Positions 7,961-15,803 of a stretch of 64,000 nt of DNA are shown in pieces. A program made the translations under genes and the position numbers. Below the pieces are notes generated by a model that was given only the letters and a program-made list of their open reading frames with translations, was not told where the DNA came from and searched no databases. Within the stretch, counting starts at the first letter, position 1, and each line of letters opens with the position of its first letter. This DNA comes from Hydrogenophaga sp. (GTDB taxonomy: Bacteria; Pseudomonadota; Gammaproteobacteria; Burkholderiales; Burkholderiaceae_C). The DNA lies in assembly GCF_030158645.1 (NCBI RefSeq), contig NZ_JAOASO010000159.1, positions 37,582-101,581 of the forward strand, read 5' to 3'.

Positions 7961-8797
7961 TCACTGCTCGGGCGTGTAGCTCACCGGCAGCGTGAACGCT
8001 TCGCCGAACCACTTCTTCTGCAGCGCCGGCATGACGCCGTTGGCCTTCTGCGCGGCGATGAATTCGTTCATGAATTTCAGGAGGTCGGTGTTGCCCTTCT
8101 TCACCGCCCAGGCCGGGTACGAATTCCCCGAAACCGGCTGGCCGAGTTCGAACACGTTGGGCCGCTCGGCCACCAGCGCCTTGAGGTTGATGACCGTGTT
8201 GACCACGAAGTCGGTGCGCTTGAGCGCGAGGTCCTGGTAGGCCTCGGGGTACGACGAATACTCGACAACCTTGCCGAGCTTGCCGCCTTCCTTGGCCAGC
8301 ATGGCCTGCAGCTCAGGCAGGCGGCTCAGGAAGGCGCTGCCGGTCTGCACACCCACGGTCTTGCCGTTGAGGTCCTTGATGCTTTTGATGCTGCTGTCGT
8401 CCTTGCGCTTGACGTAGTAGTGCGTGGCGTCGGCAATGGGGCTGGTGAAGTCCAGCGATTGCGTGCGCTCCTTGGTCATGAGGACCGCGGTGATGGCGAT
8501 GTCGTACTTGCCGGTCGCCACGCCTGCGAGGATGCCGGGCCAGGGCAGGATCTCCTGGCGGATCTCGAAGGGTGCGTACTTGCGCAGCGCATCGACCATC
8601 TCGTTGTTGAAGCCGGTGGGCTTGCCGTCTTTCACGAACTCAAACGGGCGGAAGTCGTCTTCGGTGACCACGGTCATGTAGCCGCGCTTCTTGATCTCGT
8701 CGAGGTTGGCGGCGTGTGCAGTGCCGGCCCACAAAGCAATCGGCAGCAGCGCGGCAGCGAGCACGCTGCGGCGGGTGAACGTGAAGTTGGATGGCAT
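7961..8797 (-). CDS. Polar amino acid ABC transporter periplasmic binding protein
   Basis: A 278-residue family 3 solute-binding protein. A signal peptide with an RR pair (FTRRSVLAAALLPIALWAG) precedes the mature start around residue 28; the body has the typical FEFVKDGKPTGFNNEMVDAL and YDIAITAVLMTKERTQSLDFT segments. The ATG at 8797 has AGGAG eight bases upstream; the longer frame is not used. The ligand cannot be named from sequence; arginine, glutamate or a related amine compound are possible. Its neighbours upstream are amide and lactone hydrolases, so the importer may serve that pathway. Confidence 0.92.
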   Translation of the reverse strand: MPSNFTFTRRSVLAAALLPIALWAGTAHAANLDEIKKRGYMTVVTEDDFRPFEFVKDGKPTGFNNEMVDALRKYAPFEIRQEILPWPGILAGVATGKYDIAITAVLMTKERTQSLDFTSPIADATHYYVKRKDDSSIKSIKDLNGKTVGVQTGSAFLSRLPELQAMLAKEGGKLGKVVEYSSYPEAYQDLALKRTDFVVNTVINLKALVAERPNVFELGQPVSGNSYPAWAVKKGNTDLLKFMNEFIAAQKANGVMPALQKKWFGEAFTLPVSYTPEQ

Positions 8798-8868
8798 GGT
8801 GAAGCTCCTGGAGGTTGATGGAGTTGATTTGGGCCGGAGGTGTTGAACGCATCCTCTGCAGCGCAAGT

Positions 8869-8882
8869 TGCATGCCCATGCA
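8869..8882. promoter_or_regulatory. TGCATG-CC-CATGCA inverted repeat, candidate operator
   Basis: A perfect 6-bp inverted repeat with a 2-base spacer lies 72-85 bases upstream of the ABC binding-protein start. Its position suits control of the importer by a dimeric regulator, but there is no regulator gene beside it. Confidence 0.3.
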
Positions 8883-8957
8883 GGAGTGGTCCCCGTGAGT
8901 TCAAAGCCGCTTGTGGAGGCGAGCCCGACCCACCCGCTGACAAGGCGGTGCATGCGC

Positions 8958-8974
8958 CGCCCGTTGCACGGGCG
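8958..8974 (-). terminator. Short GC hairpin between the hydrolase operon and the importer
   Basis: CGCCCGT (8958-8964) and ACGGGCG (8968-8974) form a 7-bp stem with a 3-base loop, 18 bases after the stop of the upstream gene. No T run follows in the minus-strand direction, so termination would be weak or Rho-assisted. Confidence 0.35.
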
Positions 8975-8991
8975 CGGTGCGTGGACGCGCT

Positions 8992-9750
8992 TCAGTCGGG
9001 TGCGTGCCACTCCAGCACACGCCAGTTCGGCGGCAGACCTTCGCAACCCACGATGGCATCTGAGAGGCTCAGGCGTTGCATCGTGCAGGCCAGCGCGCCG
9101 CCTTCCAGCGCCGGCAACGTGGCGCGTTCGATGTTCCACACACCTGCTTCGAGCACACCGAAAGCGATGACGAAGTCGAGCCAGGCGTCGGTCTGCTGCG
9201 GGTGGCGCGCCACCACGTCGGCCAGGGTGTCATCGGGTGCGGTGTCTGCGGGCCAGGCGGCGCTGCGCGGGCGCAGGTGCATCAGGTAACGGCCGCTCAC
9301 CAGCAGGCGCTCTGCGGTGGTTTCGCCAGTGGCGTCAACGGCGGCCAGCGCGATGCGTGTACCCGTGGAGCCGGGCAGGCGTTCCCACACTTCGAGGTAG
9401 CGGCCATGAATGCCGGTTTCGATCACGCGGTCGCGGGTCTCGAACACCATGTGGCCAGCATCGGGTGTGCTGCGCGGCGGCTGCAGGTCGATGGCGCGCT
9501 GCCAGGTGCAGACCTCGGGAGCGCTGGCGTCGGGCTGCGTGATCAGCGTGGTGCCGCCAAAGCCTTGCTGCATCGCGCGGCCCGCCGCCGTGTGGCGGTC
9601 GGCCTCGGCGGGCACGCGAAGGTCGCCGTGCCACAGGCCGGTTTGCAGCCAGCGCACCCAGGTGGTGGTGTCTCGGCCGTCGGGGGTTTCGAGCAGGGTG
9701 CGTTGCCACACGCCGTGGTAGCGGTCGGGGATGGGGGCGGTGGCGCTCAT
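8992..9750 (-). CDS. Uncharacterised protein, possibly beta-barrel (lipocalin-like)
   Basis: I do not recognise this 252-residue protein. It has no signal peptide or membrane segment. It is rich in Trp and in alternating strands (WQRTLLETPDGRDTTTWVRW, GHMVFETRDRVIETGIHGRY, LVSGRYLMHLRP) and ends NWRVLEWHA, which suggests a soluble beta-barrel; the ending recalls yeast Hri1-type lipocalin proteins, but only weakly. Two starts are possible. The TTG at 9774 lies inside a dispersed repeat, so I chose the ATG at 9750. It follows the lactonase-like gene closely on the same strand and so belongs to the large hydrolase operon. Confidence 0.65.
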   Translation of the reverse strand: MSATAPIPDRYHGVWQRTLLETPDGRDTTTWVRWLQTGLWHGDLRVPAEADRHTAAGRAMQQGFGGTTLITQPDASAPEVCTWQRAIDLQPPRSTPDAGHMVFETRDRVIETGIHGRYLEVWERLPGSTGTRIALAAVDATGETTAERLLVSGRYLMHLRPRSAAWPADTAPDDTLADVVARHPQQTDAWLDFVIAFGVLEAGVWNIERATLPALEGGALACTMQRLSLSDAIVGCEGLPPNWRVLEWHAPD

Positions 9751-9763
9751 GGGTGTGTGGATG

Positions 9764-9790
9764 GGCTTCGACAAGCTCAGCCCGAACGGA
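9764..9790. repeat. 27-bp dispersed repeat, copy 1
   Basis: The 27 bases here (core GCTTCGACAAGCTCAGCCCG) occur again without a mismatch at 14457-14483. On the minus strand this copy supplies the last codons and the TGA stop of the lactonase-like gene and overlaps the alternative TTG start of the next gene. I recall this sequence as a common interspersed repeat of Comamonadaceae; that is memory, not a search. Confidence 0.8.
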
Positions 9791-10601
9791 GAGGCGTTCG
9801 GTCCAAACCGGTGGACTGGGGCAGGCCTCGGTAGAAGACCATGTCGTGGTTGGGCCAGAGATGCGCGCCGGTGTCCCGGGCCAGCGCCTTGAGCTTGCGG
9901 ATGCTCTCAACGGCCTGTTGCTCGCGGCCTTGCCACAGGGTGCCCGGTGCCACCTCGTCGTCGATGTTTTCCTGCAGGTCGGCCGCATCACCCGCCAGCA
10001 GCACCGGGGCGCCGGTGGGCAGTTCGATCAGCATCGACATGTGGCCAGCGGTGTGGCCGGGTGTGGCCACGGCGTGCACGCCCGGCAACACGCTGTATTC
10101 GCCGTGCTTCAGGCAAAACTGGAACGCCCGGCCTTCGTCGTCCAGCAGGTCGTCTTCAAACACCGCACCGTCCAGGCCGCTGCAGGCGGCGTTCCACTCG
10201 TCGCGCTGCAGGTGGATCTCGGCACCGCAGCCGCAGCGTTTGAGTTCCTTCAGCCCACCCGCGTGGTCAAAGTGCAGGTGGCCGATGAAGATCACGTCCA
10301 CGTCCTTCGCGCCCAGCCCCAGGCGCGCGAGGTGTTGGGGAATGCGGTGCTCTTCGCGCATGTCGGGCGCGCCCATCTCGAAGGTGGCGGGGTTGTAGTG
10401 GCGTTCCCGCAGCGCGGGCGTGTGGATCTTGGCGTGGTCGCAGCCCACGTCGTAGAGGATGCGGCCGTGCTTCGTTTCGATCAGGTAGGCCAGGATGGGC
10501 GCCTCGATGGTCTGGCCATGGCCCCGGTTGAAGGTGGAGATGGTCTTGTCGTAGCGGTGGGTCGCGGTGAGCAGCGGCCAGATGCGCAGGGCTTGTGTCA
10601 T
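9777..10601 (-). CDS. Metallo-beta-lactamase-fold hydrolase (N-acyl homoserine lactonase-like)
   Basis: A 274-residue cytoplasmic metallohydrolase with the full metal-binding set: His108, His110, Asp112 and His113 (HLHFDH), His183 (PGHTAGH), Asp205 (LLAGDAADL) and a late His252. The wording is that of the AttM/AiiA-like branch, which opens lactone rings. Substrate is unknown: acyl homoserine lactones are possible, but in a catabolic operon with creatininase and isochorismatase-type enzymes another lactone or lactam is as likely. AAGGA precedes the ATG. Its last six residues (TPLRSG) and stop are encoded by a dispersed repeat, so the native C-terminus may have been replaced. Confidence 0.85.
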   Translation of the reverse strand: MTQALRIWPLLTATHRYDKTISTFNRGHGQTIEAPILAYLIETKHGRILYDVGCDHAKIHTPALRERHYNPATFEMGAPDMREEHRIPQHLARLGLGAKDVDVIFIGHLHFDHAGGLKELKRCGCGAEIHLQRDEWNAACSGLDGAVFEDDLLDDEGRAFQFCLKHGEYSVLPGVHAVATPGHTAGHMSMLIELPTGAPVLLAGDAADLQENIDDEVAPGTLWQGREQQAVESIRKLKALARDTGAHLWPNHDMVFYRGLPQSTGLDRTPLRSG

Positions 10602-10616
10602 GGTGAATCCTTGGGT

Positions 10617-11318
10617 TCAGGCGCCGGTGAAGGCCTGCACCCAGGTGTTGACCCGATCGGGTTCAGCCGCGTGCAGGCCTTGCAGCGAGGCCACCACCTC
10701 GTCGGTGCTGCGCACGCGCCCGAAGATGCCGCCCTCCACGCCGATCATGGCCAGGGCGGCGGCCTGCAGCGCGGGGTTGCTGGCGGCGGTGGCGTCGGTC
10801 ACGGTGGTGCAGGCAAAGCCCCGGTCCACCGCTTCGCGCAGCGTGGAGTGCACACACACCTCGGTGGTCACGCCGCAGACGATGAGCTGCTCGATGCCGC
10901 GTGCCGCGAGCACCTGCGCCAGCCGCGTGCGGTGGAAGGCACCGTAGCCCGGCTTGTCGATCACCTCTTCGCCGCTCAGGGGGCGCACCGCGTCCACGAA
11001 GTCGTGGCCCTGCTCGCCGCGCACCAGCAAGCGCCCCAATGGCCCCAGGCTGCCGATGGGCGCGCCCGCGTCCACGCTGCGCTGCAGCTTGGTGGCGGGG
11101 CAGTCGCTCAGGTCGCTCAGGTGGCCTTCGCGCGTGTGCACCACCAGCAGGCCGGCCGCACGCGCGGCCTTCAGCAGCCGCACGGCGTTGGCCACCACCG
11201 CCTGCATGGGCGCGATGTCGATGCCGGCCTGGTGGGCGTAGCCACCGGGGCTGCAGAAATCGCGCTGCAGGTCGATCACGACCAGGGCGGTGCGGCTGGG
11301 GTCGGGCGCGGTGTCCAT
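10617..11318 (-). CDS. Isochorismatase-family cysteine hydrolase
   Basis: A 233-residue member of the cysteine hydrolase family with the catalytic triad Asp16 (VIDLQRDF), Lys122 (IDKPGYGAF) and Cys155 (GVTTEVCVHST), including the cis-peptide region. Members hydrolyse amides and carbamoyl compounds (N-carbamoylsarcosine amidase, biuret hydrolase, nicotinamidase, RutB) or isochorismate. The presence of a creatininase-family gene two bases upstream makes an amidase role more likely than an isochorismate role. The exact substrate is not readable. It lies in the middle of the minus-strand operon. Confidence 0.88.
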   Translation of the reverse strand: MDTAPDPSRTALVVIDLQRDFCSPGGYAHQAGIDIAPMQAVVANAVRLLKAARAAGLLVVHTREGHLSDLSDCPATKLQRSVDAGAPIGSLGPLGRLLVRGEQGHDFVDAVRPLSGEEVIDKPGYGAFHRTRLAQVLAARGIEQLIVCGVTTEVCVHSTLREAVDRGFACTTVTDATAASNPALQAAALAMIGVEGGIFGRVRSTDEVVASLQGLHAAEPDRVNTWVQAFTGA

Positions 11319-11320
11319 GC

Positions 11321-12112
11321 TCAGACGCTGTTCGATCGGGTGAAGCCGGTGGTGATGGCCTCGGCCATGCGGCGCGCCACCTCATCAGCCAGCAACTTGC
11401 CCTTGATGGCGTCCGACCCTTTGGCCGACGAGAGCACGCCCGAGGCCGGCACCCAGTCGGTGCGCGGCGGGTACATGTCGTAGGGCGGGAAGTCGGCCGG
11501 GCCGTCGTCGGGCAGCAGGTCCATGCGCACCAGATGCGGGTGGTAGTGCAGCATCATCGAGGTCTCCAGCACGGCCGCGTGCTCCAGCGCGAAGCCGGGG
11601 AAGCCGTCGGGGAACACATCGCCCAGGGTCTCGGGCGTCATGAAGTCCCAGTATTCGAGGCGCATCACCTGCAGAGGGTTCGCCGGGTCGGCGGCCTTGG
11701 CGTCGCGCAGGCCAAGGTCGATGCCCTCGATCAGGAACCACTGGTTCTCGTAGTGGCCGTTCACGACCACCAGTTTGTGCAGACCGTGGCGCGCAAATTC
11801 ACGCACTGCGTCGCGCACCTGGCCCACCAGCGTGGCGGCGTCCACACTCGTGGTGCCGCAAAAGTGCTGGCCACCGCCGCACTTGGGTTGCGACTTGTAG
11901 CCGTAAGAGAGCGTGGGCGCCACCAGCCCACCCACCAGCGCAGCGGTGTCGGCCGCCACGGCACTCGACAGCAGGCCGTCGGTGCCCAGCGGCAGGTGCG
12001 GGCCGTGCTGTTCGAGCGCACCCACCGGCAGCAGCACAGGCGGTTGGTCGCGCTGCACGCGCGACTGGTAGTCCACCCACGAGAGTTCGTTCATCCACAC
12101 GGTGGTGTTCAT
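11321..12112 (-). CDS. Creatininase-family amidohydrolase
   Basis: A 263-residue protein with the creatininase metal ligands Glu34, His36 and Asp45 (GALEQHGPHLPLGTD), a following NGHYEN motif and a late Glu in LEHAAVLETSMML. The family opens creatinine to creatine, and others act on lactams such as in mycofactocin or formylaminopyrimidine formation. The next gene is an isochorismatase-type hydrolase, and together they could hydrolyse a cyclic amide and then an amide or carbamoyl group. No creatinase or hydantoinase gene is present, so creatinine itself is not established. Confidence 0.88.
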   Translation of the reverse strand: MNTTVWMNELSWVDYQSRVQRDQPPVLLPVGALEQHGPHLPLGTDGLLSSAVAADTAALVGGLVAPTLSYGYKSQPKCGGGQHFCGTTSVDAATLVGQVRDAVREFARHGLHKLVVVNGHYENQWFLIEGIDLGLRDAKAADPANPLQVMRLEYWDFMTPETLGDVFPDGFPGFALEHAAVLETSMMLHYHPHLVRMDLLPDDGPADFPPYDMYPPRTDWVPASGVLSSAKGSDAIKGKLLADEVARRMAEAITTGFTRSNSV

Positions 12113-13012
12113 TCAGGTTCCTTGGGGTTGGGGTGTGGGTGAGGCGTCGATGGCCTCAACAAAAGCGGCGAGGGTGATCAGCGCACCACCGGCCCACTCC
12201 AGGGCGGTCATGGATTCGTCGCCGAACCACACGGCGGTCAACACCGCCACCACCAGCTCGGCCAGCAAAATCACGCCGGCCTTGCTGCTCTCGATGTGGG
12301 TCACGCCGAACTGCCAGGTGGCGGTGGCCAGCAGCAGCCACACGAAGCCGTAAGCCAGCACCGCGATCCACACGCCCAGGCCCATGGCCGTTGGCACGCT
12401 GTGACCCAGCGCGGTGGTGGCCACCAACGAAATGACGCCGCAGCCGGCAAACACCGCGAAGGTCTTGCTGACCATCGGCACCTGTTGGGCAGCGCGCGCG
12501 ATCACGTTGTTGGCCGCGAAGCAGAAGCCGGCGGAGAGTGCGAGGAAGTCCACGAAGGTGAAGGCCAGGTCCACGCCGCCCGTGCCGCCCAGGAAGAGCC
12601 ACAGCCCGACGAGAGCCATCACCACCGCGGCCCAGCGCAGCGGCGGAATGCGTTCTTTCAAAAACAGCCAGCCGCCCAGCACCGACCACACCGGCGAGAG
12701 GTAGAACAGGAACATCACCCGCACCACGTCGCCCAGCATCAGCGCGTTGACAAACGAGGTGTTGGCCCAGCCACCCACCACGGCCAGCGCCAGCAGCAGG
12801 CCCCACTGCGCGCGCCAGGCGGCGCGCTGGCGCCAGATGAAGACACAGGTGAACAGGCCCACCACGCCATACGACAGCAGCGACACCATGGGGCCGGTGA
12901 GGCCCTGCGCGATGAACCACTTGAGCGGCATCCACGACAGGCCCCAGAGCGACGCCGAGAACAGCAGCACGCCGGTGGCGAGGCGGTTGGAAGGGTGAGA
13001 GAGCAGGGACAT
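12113..13012 (-). CDS. EamA-family (DMT superfamily) transporter
   Basis: A 299-residue inner-membrane protein with about ten hydrophobic segments in two EamA repeats (LLFSASLWGLSWMPLKWF in the first; ITLAAFVEAI at the end). Such proteins export or import small metabolites. The frame opens with a TTG at 13021, but the ATG at 13012 is more likely. It begins just after the SDR stop and its stop touches the creatininase start, so it is embedded in the operon and probably moves the substrate or an intermediate. Confidence 0.9.
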   Translation of the reverse strand: MSLLSHPSNRLATGVLLFSASLWGLSWMPLKWFIAQGLTGPMVSLLSYGVVGLFTCVFIWRQRAAWRAQWGLLLALAVVGGWANTSFVNALMLGDVVRVMFLFYLSPVWSVLGGWLFLKERIPPLRWAAVVMALVGLWLFLGGTGGVDLAFTFVDFLALSAGFCFAANNVIARAAQQVPMVSKTFAVFAGCGVISLVATTALGHSVPTAMGLGVWIAVLAYGFVWLLLATATWQFGVTHIESSKAGVILLAELVVAVLTAVWFGDESMTALEWAGGALITLAAFVEAIDASPTPQPQGT

Positions 13013-13021
13013 CGACGGCAA

Positions 13022-13783
13022 TCAGGGCATGACCGAGCCACCGTTGGGCCCCAGCACCTGGCCGCAGTAAAAGCGCGACAGGTCGGAGGCGAGGAACAGC
13101 GCGGTGGCCGCGATCTCGTCGGGCTCGGCCACGCGGTGTTGCGGAATGGCGAGTTCCTTTTCCATCCACTCGGGGCTCATGCTGTCCAGCGAGACCATGG
13201 CGGTGTTCACCGGCCCGGGCGCAATGGCGTTGACGCGGATGCCGTGCGGCGCGAACTCGCGCGCCAGCGATTTGGTGAGCCCGATCACGCCGGCCTTGGC
13301 CGCGCAGTAGGGCGCGTAGTTCTCGCGGCCGAGAATGCCGAGGTCGGACGCGAGGTTGACGATGACGCCACCGCTGCGCGCCACCATGCCGGGCAGCACC
13401 GCGCGCGACATCAGAAACACCGACTTCAGGTCGGTGGCCAGCATGCGGTCCCAGTCGGCCTCGGTGGTGTCCAGGAACGGCTTCTCCTGGATGATGCCGG
13501 CGTTGTTGACGAGGATGTGGATGTCGCCCACGGTGTGCAGGGCTTCTGTCACCAGGCGCTGCACGGCCTCGCCGTCGCTCACGTCGGCGCTGATGGCCAC
13601 GGCCTGCCCGCCCGCGTGCTTGATGGTCTGCACCAGGGTGGCGGCCTCCTGCGGCTGGTTCAAGTGGTTGACGACCACGCGTGCGCCCGCTTGCGCGAAC
13701 TTCAGCGCGATGGCACGTCCTATGCCGGTGGCCGCTCCGGTGACCAGCGCGGTCTGGCCTACGAGCGACAGCTGCACGCTCAT
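13022..13783 (-). CDS. Short-chain dehydrogenase/reductase (FabG-like)
   Basis: A 253-residue classical SDR. The cofactor loop TGAATGIG is at residues 15-22, NNAG follows, and the catalytic Ser (NLASDLG) and Tyr-Lys (YCAAKAG) are present. NAD or NADP is used to oxidise or reduce an alcohol or carbonyl. The ATG at 13783 has GAAGG seven bases upstream, inside a dispersed spacer repeat. It is followed at once by the EamA gene. Confidence 0.9.
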   Translation of the reverse strand: MSVQLSLVGQTALVTGAATGIGRAIALKFAQAGARVVVNHLNQPQEAATLVQTIKHAGGQAVAISADVSDGEAVQRLVTEALHTVGDIHILVNNAGIIQEKPFLDTTEADWDRMLATDLKSVFLMSRAVLPGMVARSGGVIVNLASDLGILGRENYAPYCAAKAGVIGLTKSLAREFAPHGIRVNAIAPGPVNTAMVSLDSMSPEWMEKELAIPQHRVAEPDEIAATALFLASDLSRFYCGQVLGPNGGSVMP

Positions 13784-13853
13784 GGGGTACCTTCGCTCTG
13801 CGGGCTGCGGTGCGAGCTTGCTTGGGAGCGGCCCGGCGCGGCGCTCATGCCAT
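13784..13853 (-). repeat. Dispersed spacer repeat carrying a ribosome binding site
   Basis: The minus strand between the two SDR genes reads a sequence (core CCAAGCAAGCTCGCACCGCA) that I recall as a frequent intergenic repeat in Comamonadaceae genomes. It ends in GAAGG and a start codon, so it supplies the ribosome binding site of the downstream SDR and overlaps the stop of the upstream one. The identification is from memory; only one copy is in this window. Confidence 0.45.
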
Positions 13854-14714
13854 CACCTCGCCGTGGCTGGTCACCAGACACTGGCCCGTGAGCGGTCGCG
13901 CCGCTTCGCTGGCGAGGAACAAAAACACACCGGCGAGATCTTCGGGCGTGAGCATCTCGGGCACGGCCTGCTTCGACAGGATCTCGCGTTCCACCTCGGC
14001 CTCGCTGCGACCCTGGGCTTGCGCCATGGCCGTGAGCGAGCGCAGCGCGGCGTCGGTGCGCACCCAGCCGGGGCACACGGCGTTCACGCGGATGCCGCGT
14101 GGGCCGAGTTCCAGCGCGAGCGAACGCGTGAGCCCCACCACCGCGTGTTTGCTCGCGGCGTAGGCTGAAAAGCCCGCCACGCCGATGCGGCCCCAGATGG
14201 AGCTCTGGTTGATGACGCTGGCGCCACGCGGCAACAGGGGCAGCAGCGCCTGCGTGAGCCGCACCATGGAGGTGACGTTGTTGTCGAGCAGGCCGGCCCA
14301 GCGGGTCATGGATTCGGGTGCGGTGTCGTCCAGCGGTGTGGGGTACTCGGTGCCGGCGTTGTTGACCAGCACGTCGAGCGTGCCCCAGTGTTCGCGCAAG
14401 TGCGCGGCAACGGCTGCGACCTGTTGGGGGTCGCTGAGGTCGCACGTGATGCAGAAGGCTTCGACAAGCTCAGCCCGAACGGAAGTGGACTCAGCCCAAC
14501 CGGAGGTGGAATCAGCCCGAGCAGAGATGGGCTCGGCTTGAACGGAGGTTTGGTCTTGGCGGATCAGTTCCAGGGTGTTGCCTGAATCGACGCGGTCCAG
14601 CAGCATCAGCCGCACGCCCTGCGCCGCAAAGGCCCGCGCCAGCGCCTGGCCGATACCCCCGGCCGCGCCGGTGATGAGCACGGTCTTGCCCTGCAGGCCG
14701 TGGTCGGCAGGCAT
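13845..14714 (-). CDS. Short-chain dehydrogenase with an inserted heptapeptide repeat
   Basis: A 289-residue SDR with TGAAGGIG at 16-23, NNAG, catalytic Ser (NQSSIWG) and Tyr-Lys (YAASKHA). It is about 30 residues longer than usual, and the excess lies between beta strands 2 and 3: residues 56-86 are four degenerate copies of a 7-residue unit (TSVQAEP, ISARADS, TSGWAES, TSVRAEL) followed by VEA. The DNA there is a dispersed repeat. The loop is on the protein surface near the adenosine side of the cofactor, so activity may survive. The ATG at 14714 was chosen because the desaturase stop is just upstream; the longer frame is a shadow. Confidence 0.85.
   Translation of the reverse strand: MPADHGLQGKTVLITGAAGGIGQALARAFAAQGVRLMLLDRVDSGNTLELIRQDQTSVQAEPISARADSTSGWAESTSVRAELVEAFCITCDLSDPQQVAAVAAHLREHWGTLDVLVNNAGTEYPTPLDDTAPESMTRWAGLLDNNVTSMVRLTQALLPLLPRGASVINQSSIWGRIGVAGFSAYAASKHAVVGLTRSLALELGPRGIRVNAVCPGWVRTDAALRSLTAMAQAQGRSEAEVEREILSKQAVPEMLTPEDLAGVFLFLASEAARPLTGQCLVTSHGEVMA
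14457..14552. repeat. Dispersed repeat copy 2 with four 21-bp tandem units
   Basis: Bases 14457-14483 equal 9764-9790 exactly. From 14469 to 14552 the sequence is four degenerate 21-bp units (14469-14489, 14490-14510, 14511-14531, 14532-14552), each near CTCAGCCCGAACGGAGGTGG. Because 21 is a multiple of three the units stay in frame in the SDR gene. Confidence 0.8.
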
Positions 14715-14715
14715 G

Positions 14716-15726
14716 TCAAACGGCGGTGAGGAAGGACACGCCGACAGCGCCGAGGAAACCGTCTGCGCGGCCCGGTGTGCCGGGTGGTTGCACCACCCCG
14801 TAGTTGCTCGCGAGCACCCGCTTGACGCGGTTGATGTGAAAGCTCTTGAGCAGTTCACCCACCGTGATCACCTGCGGGTAGCTGTCGGCGTACAGCTCGC
14901 GGTGGAAGGCGGGCAGGCGGTACCAGGGCGCGGTGGGGCGCTCGTGGTGGGCGTTGTGGAAACCGAAGTTGAGCCAGATCAGGTTGAACCACTTCGCGTC
15001 CAGGCTCACCACGTCGCTGTAGGTGTTGGCCTGTTCGTAGGCGCGGTCGCGCAGCTTGTCTTTCGGGATCGGCGTGTCGTCGAGGATGGGGTAAGCGTCG
15101 TAGGTGTGCTGGAAGCAGTCGGCAAAGCGCAGCACCGTGATGAAGACCAGGAACGCCACGAAGTACAGGGCGAGCGCCTTGAGCGACCACCAGCCCAGCA
15201 AGGCGAGCGCCGTGATGCGCACCAGCGCGGTGGCGACCACGCGCACGCGGGCGTCTTTTTTCTGTTCGCTCAGGAAGGGCAGGGCGATCACGTAGCCGCG
15301 CATGACGAATTCCACCGCCGGGAAGTGGGCCCACTCCAGGGCTAGTACCACGCGGCGCACCACCGGGTGGGCGCGCAGGAAGGACTGCGCATCGAAGGTG
15401 ATCACGTCGGCACGCTCCACGTGGTGGCGCATGTGCTTGCGGCGCATGTCGGCAAAGCTGGCGTAGCAGCTGCCGTTGATCCAGCTCATCAGCGTGCCCC
15501 AGCGCTCGTTGGCCTGCGGCGTGCGAAAGATGGCGTTGTGCGCGAACTCGTGGATGAAGTAGGCCGACCACACCAGCGTTTGTGCGACCAGCAACACGCC
15601 CAGGGCGTTCAGCAGCCAGCTCGCCTGCCCCAGCAGGGCAATGCCCACCGGCCAGCCCAGCACGGTGAAGCTGATGGCGGCGACGTTGGGCCACACGCCG
15701 TCCTCGTAACGGAAAACCGGTTTCAT
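14716..15726 (-). CDS. Fatty acid desaturase-family membrane di-iron oxygenase
   Basis: A 336-residue membrane protein with the three histidine boxes that bind the di-iron centre: HEFAHN at 59-64, HMRHH at 98-102 and HNAHH late in the protein, plus several hydrophobic segments. The family includes acyl desaturases, alkane and other hydroxylases and carotenoid ketolases. Because it lies at the head of a run of dehydrogenases and hydrolases, hydroxylation of a small imported substrate is as likely as lipid desaturation. No ferredoxin or reductase gene is adjacent. A GAAGG box precedes the ATG. Confidence 0.85.
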   Translation of the reverse strand: MKPVFRYEDGVWPNVAAISFTVLGWPVGIALLGQASWLLNALGVLLVAQTLVWSAYFIHEFAHNAIFRTPQANERWGTLMSWINGSCYASFADMRRKHMRHHVERADVITFDAQSFLRAHPVVRRVVLALEWAHFPAVEFVMRGYVIALPFLSEQKKDARVRVVATALVRITALALLGWWSLKALALYFVAFLVFITVLRFADCFQHTYDAYPILDDTPIPKDKLRDRAYEQANTYSDVVSLDAKWFNLIWLNFGFHNAHHERPTAPWYRLPAFHRELYADSYPQVITVGELLKSFHINRVKRVLASNYGVVQPPGTPGRADGFLGAVGVSFLTAV

Positions 15727-15803
15727 GGGAGTGCCTTCAATGGGGGGAACGCTGTCGTCACCGCACCGATGCCCGAGCGGGCACCGGTGAAGCCAACTGG
15801 GTC

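Noticed and set aside
10617..12112. Assignment of the creatininase and cysteine hydrolase as a creatinine to sarcosine pathway
   Set aside because: N-methylhydantoinase and creatinase genes are missing, so the substrate is left open.
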